A stretch of 64,000 nucleotides of DNA from Terriglobia bacterium (GCA_020073365.1 JAIQFL010000003.1:25222-89221); one strand, 5' to 3'; positions 50,225 to 59,676 are shown, counted from the stretch's first letter. A program made the numbers and translations. The notes: generated from the sequence alone by a model not told the origin.

Positions 50225-50545
50225 ATGGACGACGAGTTACGGCAACAGCTACAGGCGCTGACAACGCTGGTAGAGAGCGTGAAGGAATCCCAGGAGCGAA
50301 AAATCGAGGCGCTATCGACCCTGGTGGAGAACGTGAAGGAATCCCTGGAGCGGGAAATTGGGACCGTGGGTGAGACCGTCCAGCGCATGGAAACCCGGCT
50401 CGACAAGATTGCCGCCGGGGCGCACTACGTCACTCGGCTGGTGGAGTGGTCCGAAGCACAGGACACCTACCAGCGGGACATCTTACAGCGCGTGCAGGCC
50501 CTGGAGTCGCGCCTGGACAAGATGCAGGGCAAGATGCAGGGCTGA
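50225..50545 (+). CDS. Small coiled-coil protein
   Basis: The 106-residue protein is almost wholly heptad-patterned (LRQQLQALTTLVESVKESQE, KIEALSTLVENVKESLEREI, VQALESRLDKMQGKMQG). The first 45 residues contain a near-duplicate of about 20 residues. It has no signal peptide or known domain. The gene lies between the lipocalin-like and aldolase genes, all on the plus strand, with no overlap. Confidence 0.65.
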   Translation: MDDELRQQLQALTTLVESVKESQERKIEALSTLVENVKESLEREIGTVGETVQRMETRLDKIAAGAHYVTRLVEWSEAQDTYQRDILQRVQALESRLDKMQGKMQG

Positions 50546-50652
50546 CTGACCAGGAGATTTGAGCGGCGGTTTCGTTATGGCCGGACTCGGCATTGGGCTC
50601 AACAGCCGTGCGCACAGGCCCCCGGCCCCGCAAAACGCGCGATAATGTCCCC

Positions 50653-51678
50653 ATGAAACTATCAGAGGGCAAGTTGAAGCGCATGCACGCGCTATCCAAC
50701 GAGCGAGGCATCATCGCCGCCGCTGCCATGGATCAGCGGGGAAGCCTCCAGAAGTCGCTGGCCGCGGGACGCGGCGTGGATGTCAAAGAGATTACCCCGG
50801 AGATGATGAGCGAATTCAAAGTGGCGGTGAGCAAGGTCCTCACCCCGCATGCCAGCGCCATCCTGCTCGACCCGGAGTTTGGCCTGGAAGCTGCCAGGGC
50901 GCGCAGCAAGAACGCCGGCCTGCTGCTGGCGTATGAATTGAGCGGCTACGACAACACCCGTCCCGGCCGCCTGCCCGACCTGCTGCCGCATGTTTCCGTG
51001 AAGCGTATCGTGGATTGGGGCGCCGATGCCGTCAAGATCCTGATCTACTACACCCCCTACGAGGAGGCTTCCGTCAACGACATCAAGCACGCCTTCATCG
51101 AGCGCATTGGCGCCGAATGCGCGACGTATGCGATCCCGTTTTTCCTGGAGTTCGTGGGCTACGACTCGAAAGGTGGAGACGAGAAGGGCGGCGAATACGC
51201 CAAGGCCAAGCCGGAGATCGTGAAGCGCAGCATGGAGGAGTTCTCCAAGCCGCAATACATGGTGGATGTGCTCAAAGTGGAGGTCCCCATCAACGCCGAG
51301 TACGTCGAGGGTTCCAGCGTCTATAAAGGGCAGAAGGCCTACAGCCGCGAGGAAGCCCTGAAGCATTTCCGCGAGGCGGCGGCCTTGGCCGCGAAGCCCT
51401 TCATCTATCTCAGCGCGGGCGTCAGCAACGCGGTGTTTACCGAATCGCTCAAGATGGCAGGCGACGCCGGCACCGACTACTCCGGCGTATTGTGCGGCCG
51501 CGCCACCTGGAAGGAAGGCATTCCGGTCTACGCCAAGCAGGGCGTCAAGGCCCTGGAAGATTGGCTGCAACGGGAAGGCGTGAAGAACATCAACGCCGTG
51601 AACGAGGCCATCCGTTCGGCCACGCCGTGGCATGCCAAGCTGGGAATACCGGCGCCGGGCGTGCAGGCGCCGGCTTAA
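50653..51678 (+). CDS. lacD: Tagatose 1,6-bisphosphate aldolase
   Basis: The 341-residue protein from the ATG at 50653 matches LacD-type class I aldolases: IIAAAAMDQRGSLQ, ASAILLDPEFGLEAA, LLLAYELSGYDN, DAVKILIYYTPYE, IPFFLEFVGYDSKGGDEKG, VDVLKVEVPINAEYVEGS with the likely Schiff-base lysine in LKVEVP, FIYLSAGVSNAVFTESL and VLCGRATWKEGIPVY. It would split tagatose 1,6-bisphosphate into glyceraldehyde-3-phosphate and dihydroxyacetone phosphate; related enzymes accept several ketohexose bisphosphates. It is convergent with a transporter gene 3 nt away. Confidence 0.93.
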   Translation: MKLSEGKLKRMHALSNERGIIAAAAMDQRGSLQKSLAAGRGVDVKEITPEMMSEFKVAVSKVLTPHASAILLDPEFGLEAARARSKNAGLLLAYELSGYDNTRPGRLPDLLPHVSVKRIVDWGADAVKILIYYTPYEEASVNDIKHAFIERIGAECATYAIPFFLEFVGYDSKGGDEKGGEYAKAKPEIVKRSMEEFSKPQYMVDVLKVEVPINAEYVEGSSVYKGQKAYSREEALKHFREAAALAAKPFIYLSAGVSNAVFTESLKMAGDAGTDYSGVLCGRATWKEGIPVYAKQGVKALEDWLQREGVKNINAVNEAIRSATPWHAKLGIPAPGVQAPA

Positions 51679-51681
51679 TCA

Positions 51682-52716
51682 TCAGCCGCGGAAGGCCAGC
51701 CAGAAGGACGCCAGGCCGCCGGCGAACAGGATCACCGTGGCGAAGGCCATGGCCTTCGGGCGCCCCCCGCCTTCCTCGAACTCCTTCCAAACCAGAAGTC
51801 CGCACAGCGCCGCGATCATCGGGCCGCCATACGACAGAGCAAGCTCGGTGGCGCGCCCGAGTCGCGCTTCCGGGGCGGTGCCCTCCGCGACAAAGGTGGC
51901 AAGCGCACCGGTCGACCACAGGATGCCCCCCGCCAGGCCGAACAAGTGCCGGTTGGCGCGCATCGTGAAGTATTCCCTGACCTCCAACGGCTCGCCCTCG
52001 ACCGGAAGGTTCATAAAGAACAGGCTGAAGACGAACGTGGAGAGGAACGCTCCCGCCGCAAAGAGGACCATCAGCGAATACGGACCTAGGCCGACGTCCC
52101 CCTCCCTGGCAGCCCTCAACAGCGGGTAAAGCACTCCCATCAGGAGCCCGCCGATTACCGAGAGGATCAAGCCCTTGATCGCCCTGGGACCACTTGTCTT
52201 CTTCTTGCCGGTCGCGGTAGCCGACGCCCGACGCCTCGCAACCAGAGAATTGTAGGCCACCGCGTCCGCCAGGATGGCAGCCAGCACCAGCGCACAGCCC
52301 ACCCACAGATACAGCGGATTCGCGGTCCGCTGGCTCAGTTGGCTCAGCAGGACTCCGGCGATGAGAGCGAACCCTAATGCCACCGGGAACGCCACTGCCA
52401 TTCCGGCTACGGAGATCGCCCCCACCAGCAGCATGTTGGCCATGTTGAAGATCACTCCGGCCCCAAACGCGTCCAGCCACTGGTGCTTGTGGACCTGCAT
52501 CAGGTCATCCATGAGGGAGAAGCCATCGAATCCCAGATTCCCGAAAGTGAGGCCGTAGATCACTGCCGCCAACCCCACGCCGATCGCGAAGTCGACGTAG
52601 AACAGCTCAAACCGCAGCTTACCGGCCATCTTGTAGGCGTTGGCCCACAATCCCACGCAAAGCATGCCTAGGATCATCACGATCAAGGTACCCACGTAGG
52701 TCGCTGGCAGAATCAT
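51682..52716 (-). CDS. DMT-superfamily transporter (GRP/ureide-permease-like)
   Basis: The 344-residue protein is strongly hydrophobic, with about ten membrane helices and an inward loop near residue 170 (RRRASATATGKKKTSGPR). GVIFNMANMLLVGAISVAGMAVAFPVALG and the repeat-like second half (RHLFGLAGGILWSTGALATF) resemble the glucose/ribose and ureide permease branches of the drug/metabolite transporter superfamily. Position beside the aldolase suggests a sugar substrate, but the two genes are convergent, so this is only contextual. Confidence 0.75.
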   Translation of the reverse strand: MILPATYVGTLIVMILGMLCVGLWANAYKMAGKLRFELFYVDFAIGVGLAAVIYGLTFGNLGFDGFSLMDDLMQVHKHQWLDAFGAGVIFNMANMLLVGAISVAGMAVAFPVALGFALIAGVLLSQLSQRTANPLYLWVGCALVLAAILADAVAYNSLVARRRASATATGKKKTSGPRAIKGLILSVIGGLLMGVLYPLLRAAREGDVGLGPYSLMVLFAAGAFLSTFVFSLFFMNLPVEGEPLEVREYFTMRANRHLFGLAGGILWSTGALATFVAEGTAPEARLGRATELALSYGGPMIAALCGLLVWKEFEEGGGRPKAMAFATVILFAGGLASFWLAFRG

Positions 52717-52757
52717 TTTGTTTCCGGTACCGGAATGGTTGAGGGTACAATGCTGCG

Positions 52758-54287
52758 TCAGTGCAGGTCAACCGTCCCCGCCAAGGGAGGCACCAACGTG
52801 GGCGGCATGCCGGGATGTTGCACCACCCGCCACGGCTTGGGCTGCTCGGCACATTCCGGCAAGGGTACCTCCGAATAGTAGTTCAGCCCATATCGGAAAT
52901 CGCGCTTGATGTTGTCCACGCACACCTCTCCCGCGCGTCCGGCGATCTCCCGCCACAGCGGTCGCGAGGATGCTGTGCGGTCGAGCTCGGGTGCGGCCGT
53001 CCGTTTCAGATAGACCATTCCGGCGGCGGCGCCGACGGCGATCGCGAGTACTGCCGCCAGGCGGCGGGAACGGCCGTACAGCACCCACACCACGGCGGCG
53101 ACCCCGAGGGGCAGCAGCCAGGTCCAGTGAAAGGCCGGCCGTGGAGCCCGGGAAAGCCCGTTGGCCACTGCCGCGGGGAGCAGGGGCGCGGCGATGGGGA
53201 TCGCCGCCAGCAGCAAGGCGCAGCCCGCCAGCCAGTAACGGGCGGCGCCGGCCTCTTCCAGCGCAAGGGCCATCAGCACCGCCACTGCCGGCAGCAGCGG
53301 CAGAACGTAACCCGGGAGCTTGTTGGGGGCGACGGAGAAAAATACCAACCCGAACAGGACCCATGCCAGCAGAAACTGCCTGCGCGGGTCGAGGAAGGCC
53401 GAACGCCGCGCCAAAATCAGCAGCAGCGGCGACCAGGGCAGCAGCAACCCGATCAGCACGGGCAGATAGAACCACCATGGCTGCACGTGTTGAAGAGCGT
53501 CCGAAGTCATTCGCCGAAGCTGCTGCTGAACGAAAAGCGTATTGGGGAAGATGCTCCCATTGCGGAGATAGCAGAGCACGTGCCACGGCAACGCCACGAT
53601 CAGGAACGCTGCCACGATACGCACGTAGGGAAGCCTGAACACGGAAACGCGCAGTCGCGGCCCGCGTCCGGGGTCCTCGACCAGCCCCTCCCGCGTTCGC
53701 CAGGCCCAAGGCATGCCCCACCAAAGAAGCGGCAGCGCCAGCACCACGGGCACCCCGCTTTTCGCCAGAACGGCGAATCCAAGCAATGCCGCGGCCGCCG
53801 GCAAATACCGCGCGTCCCGCCTGCCGATCCAAGGTAGCGCCAGCAACATCGCGGCCGAGTAGGTCGCGGTAAGGGGCAGATCCGTGACGCCGACCTGGCT
53901 GGTTGCCAGCCACCCGCCGCAGGTTCCCAGGATGAGGACAGCGAACCACGCGGCGCGGCCGCCGAATTCGCGGTTGAGAATCCACCAGTAAAAGACCAGG
54001 AAAGCCACGGCCATCAGCGCCACCGGAAGCCTGGGAGCCAGCTCCGTACCCAGGCCCAGGCGGAATGCGGCGCCGGACATCCAATACAGCAGCGGGGGCT
54101 TCTCAAACCATGGCTGTCCCCAGAGACGAGGCGTGATCCAATCGCCGGAGCGCGCCATCTCACGCGCGATGGACGCGTACCGCGGCTCGTCCGCCCCCGT
54201 CAGCCCTGCCGCGTCCAAGCGATAAAAATAGGAGAGATATGCCAGCGGTACACAGATCCACAGCAGGCGCGGGATTTTCGGGGGCAC
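52758..54287 (-). CDS. ArnT/PMT-like membrane glycosyltransferase (GT39/GT83 type)
   Basis: The protein has about 509 residues from the GTG at 54287 (a TTG at 54350 would add 21 residues). It has an N-terminal helix, then the conserved acidic loop GADEPRYASIAREMARSGDW, WGQPWFEKPPLLYW, and about ten further helices. PNKLPGYVLPLLPAVAVL fits this clan. A soluble C-terminal tail contains a cysteine-bearing segment (VCVDNIKRDFRYGLNYYSEV). Such enzymes transfer sugars from polyprenyl-phosphate donors to lipids or proteins on the outer side of the inner membrane. It is divergent from the fourth receptor gene. Confidence 0.87.
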   Translation of the reverse strand: MPPKIPRLLWICVPLAYLSYFYRLDAAGLTGADEPRYASIAREMARSGDWITPRLWGQPWFEKPPLLYWMSGAAFRLGLGTELAPRLPVALMAVAFLVFYWWILNREFGGRAAWFAVLILGTCGGWLATSQVGVTDLPLTATYSAAMLLALPWIGRRDARYLPAAAALLGFAVLAKSGVPVVLALPLLWWGMPWAWRTREGLVEDPGRGPRLRVSVFRLPYVRIVAAFLIVALPWHVLCYLRNGSIFPNTLFVQQQLRRMTSDALQHVQPWWFYLPVLIGLLLPWSPLLLILARRSAFLDPRRQFLLAWVLFGLVFFSVAPNKLPGYVLPLLPAVAVLMALALEEAGAARYWLAGCALLLAAIPIAAPLLPAAVANGLSRAPRPAFHWTWLLPLGVAAVVWVLYGRSRRLAAVLAIAVGAAAGMVYLKRTAAPELDRTASSRPLWREIAGRAGEVCVDNIKRDFRYGLNYYSEVPLPECAEQPKPWRVVQHPGMPPTLVPPLAGTVDLH

Positions 54288-54485
54288 TTCTCCTATTATG
54301 GCATCCGCTCTGTGGGTGCTGACTCTTACCAGGCCAGGGCTCCGCGGCAATAGCTAATTTACCGATAAAGCGGGAAGAATCTCCGTTGCCCCGCGGCCCG
54401 CCGGGTGATACCATTCTGGGCACAGGGTTCCACAATTCAACTGGGAAGTCCGCGCTTACGATTACGGCTTCCGGAGGTTAGGGTG

Positions 54486-57400
54486 ATGAAAAGAGCTACG
54501 TTGCTTTTGGTTGCGTGCGCCGTTCTTGGTTTCGTCGGCGGTGAAAATCCGGCTTGGGGACAGGGATCCAGGGCCACTCTCGGCGGCCGTGTAACTGACG
54601 CGCAGGGAGCCGTGGTTCCCGCCGCCACCGTGATGGTCACCTCGGATGAGACCGGGGTCAGGCAGACCACCAAGACGAACGGCCAGGGCAACTGGACGGT
54701 TCAGTTCCTGGTTCCGGGCCGCTACGGTTTCACGGTGGCTTCGGCCGGCTTTAAGGAACTGGAACGGCAGGGCATCACGCTGCAAACCGGCGACAACAAG
54801 CAGATCGACACCCAACTGGAGCTGGGCACTTCGACTACGCAGGTCACCGTTACGGCGGAAGTCCCGCTGATCGATACCACGGCGGCCACGTCCGGGACCG
54901 TGGTCACGCAGGAGCAGATCAATGAGATGCCCTCCATGTCGCGCGTGAGCACGCTACTGGCAACGCTCTCGCCGGGCGTCATGCAGCAGGACCAGAACCA
55001 GAACGTGGCGCATATGTGGTCGCACGATGCCGCCTCCCAGTTCACGGTGGATGGAGGCCGGAACAATACCCGGTCGAACAACTTCGAACTGGACGGTATG
55101 CCCAACCTGAAGACCGGCGGGCAAGTGGCCTTCATTCCCGCGCCGGATGCCATTCAGGAATTCCGCGTGGTGATGAACGCCTACGACGCATCCATCGGAC
55201 GCCAGGCGGGCGGCACCATTCAGATGACGCTCAAGAGCGGCACCAACAAGCTGCACGGAAGCCTGTACGAGTTCAACCAGAACAACATTCTGAACGCCAA
55301 CCTGTTCCAGACCAACCTGACGGGCGGCGATAAACCTCCCATCCACTACAACGAGTACGGCGGCACCATCGGCGGCCCGGTCTGGATCCCCAAGGTGTAT
55401 AACGGCAAGGAGAAGACATTCTTCTTCTTCAACTACAACGGCATCCGCAACGCCGACCCGCGTTTCAACATCCGATCCCTGCCGACCGACCTGGAACGGA
55501 AAGGCGATTTCAGCCAGTCCTACACCACGTCGCTCCAGAACGGCGTGCGCATCAAATTCCCCATTCAGGTCTACGACCCCCTCACCGTGGGCCCGGATGC
55601 CAACGGCACCCGCACCCTGTTCCCCGGCATGGTGATCCCCACCAACCGCTTGAGCAAGGTGGCCCAGAACATCCTGAACTACGTCCCGCTGCCCAACACC
55701 CCCACGGACAACACCGGTAACGCCACCAACAACTTCGTGCCGAGCTCCGCGCGGCAGAACAAGATGGCCGACATCACGGTTCGCGGCGACCAGGTGTGGA
55801 ACAACAACCACAAGACCTTCGCCAGCGTGCGCTGGTACCACGAAGACGAGCTGAGCGGCGACGAATTCCATAACGCTTTCACGGGCGCTTACCAGCATCG
55901 TATGACCCGGGGGTCCGGTATCGACCATGTCTGGACCATCGGCCCCACGAAAATCCTGGACGTAAAGATGAACCTCACGCGGTACGAGGAGCCCAACAAC
56001 GACCATGGCGTGGGCTTCGATTCTTCCAAGCTCGGGTTCCCGTCGTCGTTCACTTCCCAACTGTTCGTTCCGGCGGCGCCGTACATAACCGGTATTTTCG
56101 GCAATATCGGCACTAGCCAGGCGGGAAGCGTCACGGACACCGGATATTACACCTGGTCGGCGGTGTTGACGCAGGTGAAGGGGAACCACACGTTCAAATA
56201 TGGCTCGGAATTCTGGGTCCTCCAGCAGGCCAACAAGAACATCGGAAACGAAGGGCGCTTCGACTTCGGCAGCGAGTGGACCCGCCAGCAGGCCGCGGTG
56301 AGCGGCGGCACCGGCAACGGGTCCACCACGGCGGCTTTCCTGTTGGGCCTCCCGCACAACAGCAACAGCAGTTTCCCGGTGAACGCAGACGGTTTCTGGT
56401 CGCAACACTACGCCGCATTTTACGTGCAGGACGACTGGCGCATCACGTCGAAGCTGACGGTCAACATGGGGCTCCGCTGGGATTTCGAAACGCCGGTGAC
56501 GGAGCGCTACAATCGCATGACCTCGATCTTTGACCCGACAGCGGTCAACCCCATCAGCGGCGCGGCCCAGGCGGCCTACGGCAATATTCTCGCAGACCCC
56601 AAGAATGCCAGCAATCCGGGCATTCAGATCCTCTCGCAACTGCTGCCCTCCAGCTCGTTCAAGGTCCTGGGAGCGCAGCTCTTCAATGGTGTGAACGGTG
56701 TGACGAGGGGCGTCCAGAACCCGAACTACAAAGACGTCCAGCCGCGTATCGGCTTCGCGTATAAACTGGGACCCAATACCGTGCTCCGCGGCGGATTCGG
56801 GCGCTTTACTCAAGCCTCGTACATCACCGGCGGCCAGAATGGCTTCAGCCGTTCGACCAGTCTCATTACCACCACCGACAACAACAAGACGTACTACGAT
56901 ACGCTGGACAATCCCTACCGGAATGGAATCCTTGCGCCGACCGGCGCTTCTCTCGGGCCTCTCACCAACCTGGGGCAGGGCGTCAGTTGGAGCAACCCGG
57001 ATCCCGGCCGTTTCCACTCGTGGGAGTACAGCATGCACCTCCAACACCAGTACAAGGGCTGGCTGTTCGAGGCCGGCTATACCCATAACAAGACATACGA
57101 CATCACGCAGGACTTGAATCGCAACCTGCCGAGCTTTGCCCTTTGGCAGAAGTATCTGTCGCCCGCGAACAACTTTGATGCCGCCGGCCGGCCGCTGGAC
57201 ACATTGCTGTGGAACACACTCGTCCCCAACCCGTTCCTGGGATTGCCGAACGTCACCGGCACCATCGCCACTAACACGACCATCGCGATGAACCAGTTGT
57301 TGAACCCCGTCACGATTCTGGGCGGCATCACCGAAAACAACAATCCGTGGGGCAAGAACCAGTTCGATGCGCTGGTGGCCAAGATCGAGCACCGCTTCAC

Positions 57401-58166
57401 CAAAGGGTTCAGCATCATCAACTCGTTCACCTGGTCGAAGCTGTACGAAGACACTTCGTGGGTGGGTCCCGAGATTGCAGGCCGCCATGTGGAACACAAA
57501 CTGGGTGGCGAGGATCGCCCCTTCCACCTCTCCATCGCGCCCATCTGGCAGATCCCGATCGGGCGTGGGAAGAAGGTGGGCAATGCGATGCCCAAGATCG
57601 CCGACGCCGTGGTGGGCGGATGGGAACTCTCCGGCCAGTTCAATATCCAGTCCGGCGTGCCGGTGGTGTTCACTGCCACCGACTCGTTCTTCTTCTCCGG
57701 CAAGAACTTCGCGCTTCCGAGCGGTCAGCAAAGCCTGGCCCAATGGTTCGACACGACACAGTTCATCCGCTTCCCCGCGAAGAACGCCACCGCCGCCGAT
57801 CTGGCGAACTATCCCTCATGGACCGGCATTCAGGCTCTGCCCGGGTACAACTACAAGCCGGCGGCCAACGACACCATCGCCAACGGGATCTATCAGGATT
57901 TCGCCAACTACATCCGCACCATTCCCACGCGCTGGAGTAATGTGCGCGCCAGCCGCGTGAACAATGTGGATGCGGTGCTCACGAAGAACTTCATGATCCG
58001 CGAGCGGGTCCGGATGCAGTTCCGCTTTGAAACCTACAACCTGTTCAACCATGTCCGCTTCGGAGCGCCAAACGCCGACCCGACCAGCGCCAGTTTCGGC
58101 AAAGTCGATCCCACCGAGCAGAACAATGCGCGCCTGGTGCAGATGGCGTTGAAGCTGTCGTTTTAA
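54486..58166 (+). CDS. Oar-like TonB-dependent receptor, large form
   Basis: The 1226-residue protein starts at the ATG at 54486, 8 nt after GGAGG, with a signal peptide ending near AWGQGS. A carboxypeptidase-regulatory-like domain (about 30-115, ATLGGRVTDAQGAVVPAATV) is followed by a plug region (INEMPSMSRVSTLLATLSPG and FTVDGGRNNTRSNNFELDGM) and a barrel ending ARLVQMALKLSF. The plug motifs differ from the tandem pair at 31-38 kb, so it belongs to another subgroup. The ligand is unknown. It is followed 9 nt later by the OsmC gene. Confidence 0.93.
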   Translation: MKRATLLLVACAVLGFVGGENPAWGQGSRATLGGRVTDAQGAVVPAATVMVTSDETGVRQTTKTNGQGNWTVQFLVPGRYGFTVASAGFKELERQGITLQTGDNKQIDTQLELGTSTTQVTVTAEVPLIDTTAATSGTVVTQEQINEMPSMSRVSTLLATLSPGVMQQDQNQNVAHMWSHDAASQFTVDGGRNNTRSNNFELDGMPNLKTGGQVAFIPAPDAIQEFRVVMNAYDASIGRQAGGTIQMTLKSGTNKLHGSLYEFNQNNILNANLFQTNLTGGDKPPIHYNEYGGTIGGPVWIPKVYNGKEKTFFFFNYNGIRNADPRFNIRSLPTDLERKGDFSQSYTTSLQNGVRIKFPIQVYDPLTVGPDANGTRTLFPGMVIPTNRLSKVAQNILNYVPLPNTPTDNTGNATNNFVPSSARQNKMADITVRGDQVWNNNHKTFASVRWYHEDELSGDEFHNAFTGAYQHRMTRGSGIDHVWTIGPTKILDVKMNLTRYEEPNNDHGVGFDSSKLGFPSSFTSQLFVPAAPYITGIFGNIGTSQAGSVTDTGYYTWSAVLTQVKGNHTFKYGSEFWVLQQANKNIGNEGRFDFGSEWTRQQAAVSGGTGNGSTTAAFLLGLPHNSNSSFPVNADGFWSQHYAAFYVQDDWRITSKLTVNMGLRWDFETPVTERYNRMTSIFDPTAVNPISGAAQAAYGNILADPKNASNPGIQILSQLLPSSSFKVLGAQLFNGVNGVTRGVQNPNYKDVQPRIGFAYKLGPNTVLRGGFGRFTQASYITGGQNGFSRSTSLITTTDNNKTYYDTLDNPYRNGILAPTGASLGPLTNLGQGVSWSNPDPGRFHSWEYSMHLQHQYKGWLFEAGYTHNKTYDITQDLNRNLPSFALWQKYLSPANNFDAAGRPLDTLLWNTLVPNPFLGLPNVTGTIATNTTIAMNQLLNPVTILGGITENNNPWGKNQFDALVAKIEHRFTKGFSIINSFTWSKLYEDTSWVGPEIAGRHVEHKLGGEDRPFHLSIAPIWQIPIGRGKKVGNAMPKIADAVVGGWELSGQFNIQSGVPVVFTATDSFFFSGKNFALPSGQQSLAQWFDTTQFIRFPAKNATAADLANYPSWTGIQALPGYNYKPAANDTIANGIYQDFANYIRTIPTRWSNVRASRVNNVDAVLTKNFMIRERVRMQFRFETYNLFNHVRFGAPNADPTSASFGKVDPTEQNNARLVQMALKLSF

Positions 58167-58175
58167 GCTCTGTTT

Positions 58176-58658
58176 ATGGCAGGCACTCGCTGTCACCAAT
58201 ACCGCATCGTCAATCGATGGAGCGGCAATCTCGGTACGGGGACCTCGGCGTACGCCGCCTACAGCCGCAACCATGAACTGAACGGGGAGGGCAAGAGCGA
58301 GCCGATCCGGGGCTCATCCGACCCCATGTTCCGGGGAGATCGTACCCGCTACAATCCCGAAGAATTGCTGCTGGGAGCCCTGTCGGCGTGCCATATGCTG
58401 TGGGTGCTTCACCTATGCGCGGACGCCGGAATCGCGATCGTCGAATATTGCGATGAGGCCACCGGCGAGATGGTGGAGCACGAGGACGGCTCGGGTGAGT
58501 TCACCCGCGTAGTCCTGCATCCCCACATGGTGATTACGGATGCCGCCCGCATCGCGGACGCCAGGGCCATTCACGACCGCGCGCACCAGGTCTGCTGTCT
58601 GGCCCGCTCCATGAATTTTCCGGTGGACCACGAACCCGTAGTGAGCGCCGCCCGGTGA
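58176..58658 (+). CDS. OsmC-family peroxiredoxin-like protein
   Basis: The 160-residue protein has the two redox cysteines of OsmC/Ohr proteins: LLGALSACHMLWVLHLCADA on the central helix, and HQVCCLARSMNFPVDHEPVV near the C-terminus. RYNPEELLLGALSACH is diagnostic. These enzymes reduce organic hydroperoxides in the cytoplasm. It follows the receptor gene closely but with no overlap, and ends directly at a pair of hairpin terminators. Confidence 0.9.
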   Translation: MAGTRCHQYRIVNRWSGNLGTGTSAYAAYSRNHELNGEGKSEPIRGSSDPMFRGDRTRYNPEELLLGALSACHMLWVLHLCADAGIAIVEYCDEATGEMVEHEDGSGEFTRVVLHPHMVITDAARIADARAIHDRAHQVCCLARSMNFPVDHEPVVSAAR

Positions 58659-58686
58659 AAAAAACCGCGGACAGACGGATCTGTCC
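58658..58686 (-). terminator. Intrinsic terminator for the minus-strand gene
   Basis: On the minus strand GGACAGA-TCCG-TCTGTCC (58669-58686) is followed by GCGG and a run of seven U (58658-58664). It serves transcription coming from the gene at 58804-59400 and abuts the OsmC stop codon. Confidence 0.7.
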
Positions 58687-58726
58687 ACTGCACGGGGCCG
58701 TTCCTGATGATTCGAGATTCACGGCG

Positions 58727-58757
58727 GGGGACAGATTCGTCTGTCCCCGGTTTTTTT
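58727..58757 (+). terminator. Intrinsic terminator after the OsmC gene
   Basis: GGGGACAGA-TTCG-TCTGTCCCC forms a 9-bp stem with a UUCG loop, followed by GG and seven U. The core is shared with the minus-strand terminator just upstream and with the hairpin at 1043-1072. Confidence 0.85.
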
Positions 58758-58803
58758 CAGCGTCGCTATGAATGGGGACGCGGCAGGCAAGGTGGCTGCG
58801 CCG

Positions 58804-59400
58804 TTACGTCTCGCGCAACCAGAGCAGCATGGCGATTGCGATCCTCTCCACACACCGCGAAAGGACGTGGTCCAGGTCGATCGCCCAGAGGCCCGTGCTG
58901 ATCGAAAAGACCAGCGCATCGGAAGGGTCGGTCTCGGCGATGGCACCCACGATCATGTCGTGAATCGGCAGGTCGGCGCCGGGGCCAATACATCCCAGAA
59001 AGCTGGCGAACGCCACAAATTCGAATGCGAATTCCGGCCTGAGCCGGGAGCGCCGCCCGGCGGGGATTACAGCGATCAGTTCCGCTGGGCCCGATTTCGA
59101 CTCGTCGCAGTAGATCATCGCAGCCGCGCAATCGGCCAGGCTATGCACCACAGCGAAGAAGCGGCAAGCCGGCTCGCCCGTGGCCGCACAGCTCACAGCG
59201 CCGAACCACGACCGCCCCGAGACACTCTTTAGGGCTTCGAGGAGACGTTGGGATCCCGTGTTTGTGAGACACAATTCGTCCGGGCCATGCGCGCTCCCGG
59301 TTCTGGCGTCCCACCCGTATAACTGGACCTTGCCACCGGAGCTGTTCTTCCGGTTCCGGCTCGGCCCGCAAATGACCGACGGTTCTGTTTTGATGGGCAT
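58804..59400 (-). CDS. Protein of unknown function with near-leaderless start
   Basis: The 198-residue protein (MPIKTEPSVICGPSRNRKNS) has no signal peptide and no recognised domain. The middle is alpha/beta-like (SWFGAVSCAATGEPACRFFAVV, LADCAAAMIYCDES, SGPAELIAVIPAG), with several cysteines, and the C-terminus is helical and hydrophobic (AIAMLLWLRET). The ATG at 59400 lies only 10 nt from a perfect TATAAT, so the mRNA would have almost no leader. It is bounded by its own terminator at 58658-58686 and is divergent from the cytochrome operon. Confidence 0.6.
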   Translation of the reverse strand: MPIKTEPSVICGPSRNRKNSSGGKVQLYGWDARTGSAHGPDELCLTNTGSQRLLEALKSVSGRSWFGAVSCAATGEPACRFFAVVHSLADCAAAMIYCDESKSGPAELIAVIPAGRRSRLRPEFAFEFVAFASFLGCIGPGADLPIHDMIVGAIAETDPSDALVFSISTGLWAIDLDHVLSRCVERIAIAMLLWLRET

Positions 59401-59410
59401 CTTAAATCAT

Positions 59411-59438
59411 ATTATAGGACCTTAATACCTCTTGATAA
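59411..59438 (-). promoter_or_regulatory. Promoter of the near-leaderless gene
   Basis: On the minus strand TTATCA (59433-59438) and TATAAT (59411-59416) are separated by 16 nt. Initiation about 7 nt downstream would fall within a few nucleotides of the ATG at 59400. Confidence 0.6.
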
Positions 59439-59464
59439 CATTAACTTTTCATTAACGATAATAC

Positions 59465-59481
59465 TGTCCGATTATCGGACA
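59465..59481. promoter_or_regulatory. 17-bp palindrome upstream of the respiratory operon
   Basis: TGTCCGATTATCGGACA has perfect 6-bp arms around ATTAT and overlaps a second inverted repeat (CGATAAT 59456-59462 with ATTATCG 59471-59477). It lies in the AT-rich divergent region between the unknown gene and the Rieske gene. A redox- or iron-responsive regulator site would be fitting, but this is inference. Confidence 0.4.
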
Positions 59482-59676
59482 CCAGCCGTTACCAGACAGC
59501 CAGGGCCGGTGCGTTTACTCACTGAATCGCCGCCGGCCCTCGCAACCTCAACACTGACAGCGCCTCGATCGCTGAGGTATCATGGAAGCGAACCTGCAAT
59601 TCTCAGATCAATAGGCCTGTAAGTCTATTAATGTTGGTTTCTGCCTGCTGGTAGCGGTTCGAAAGGAATGCACGGG

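Noticed and set aside
54954..57743. 929-codon minus-strand frame opposite the fourth receptor
   Set aside because: Antisense shadow of a strongly supported TonB receptor; no ribosome-binding site and no domain.
59656..59667. GGTTCGAA resembling a tRNA T-arm
   Set aside because: No acceptor, D or anticodon stem around it; it is part of the Rieske gene leader.
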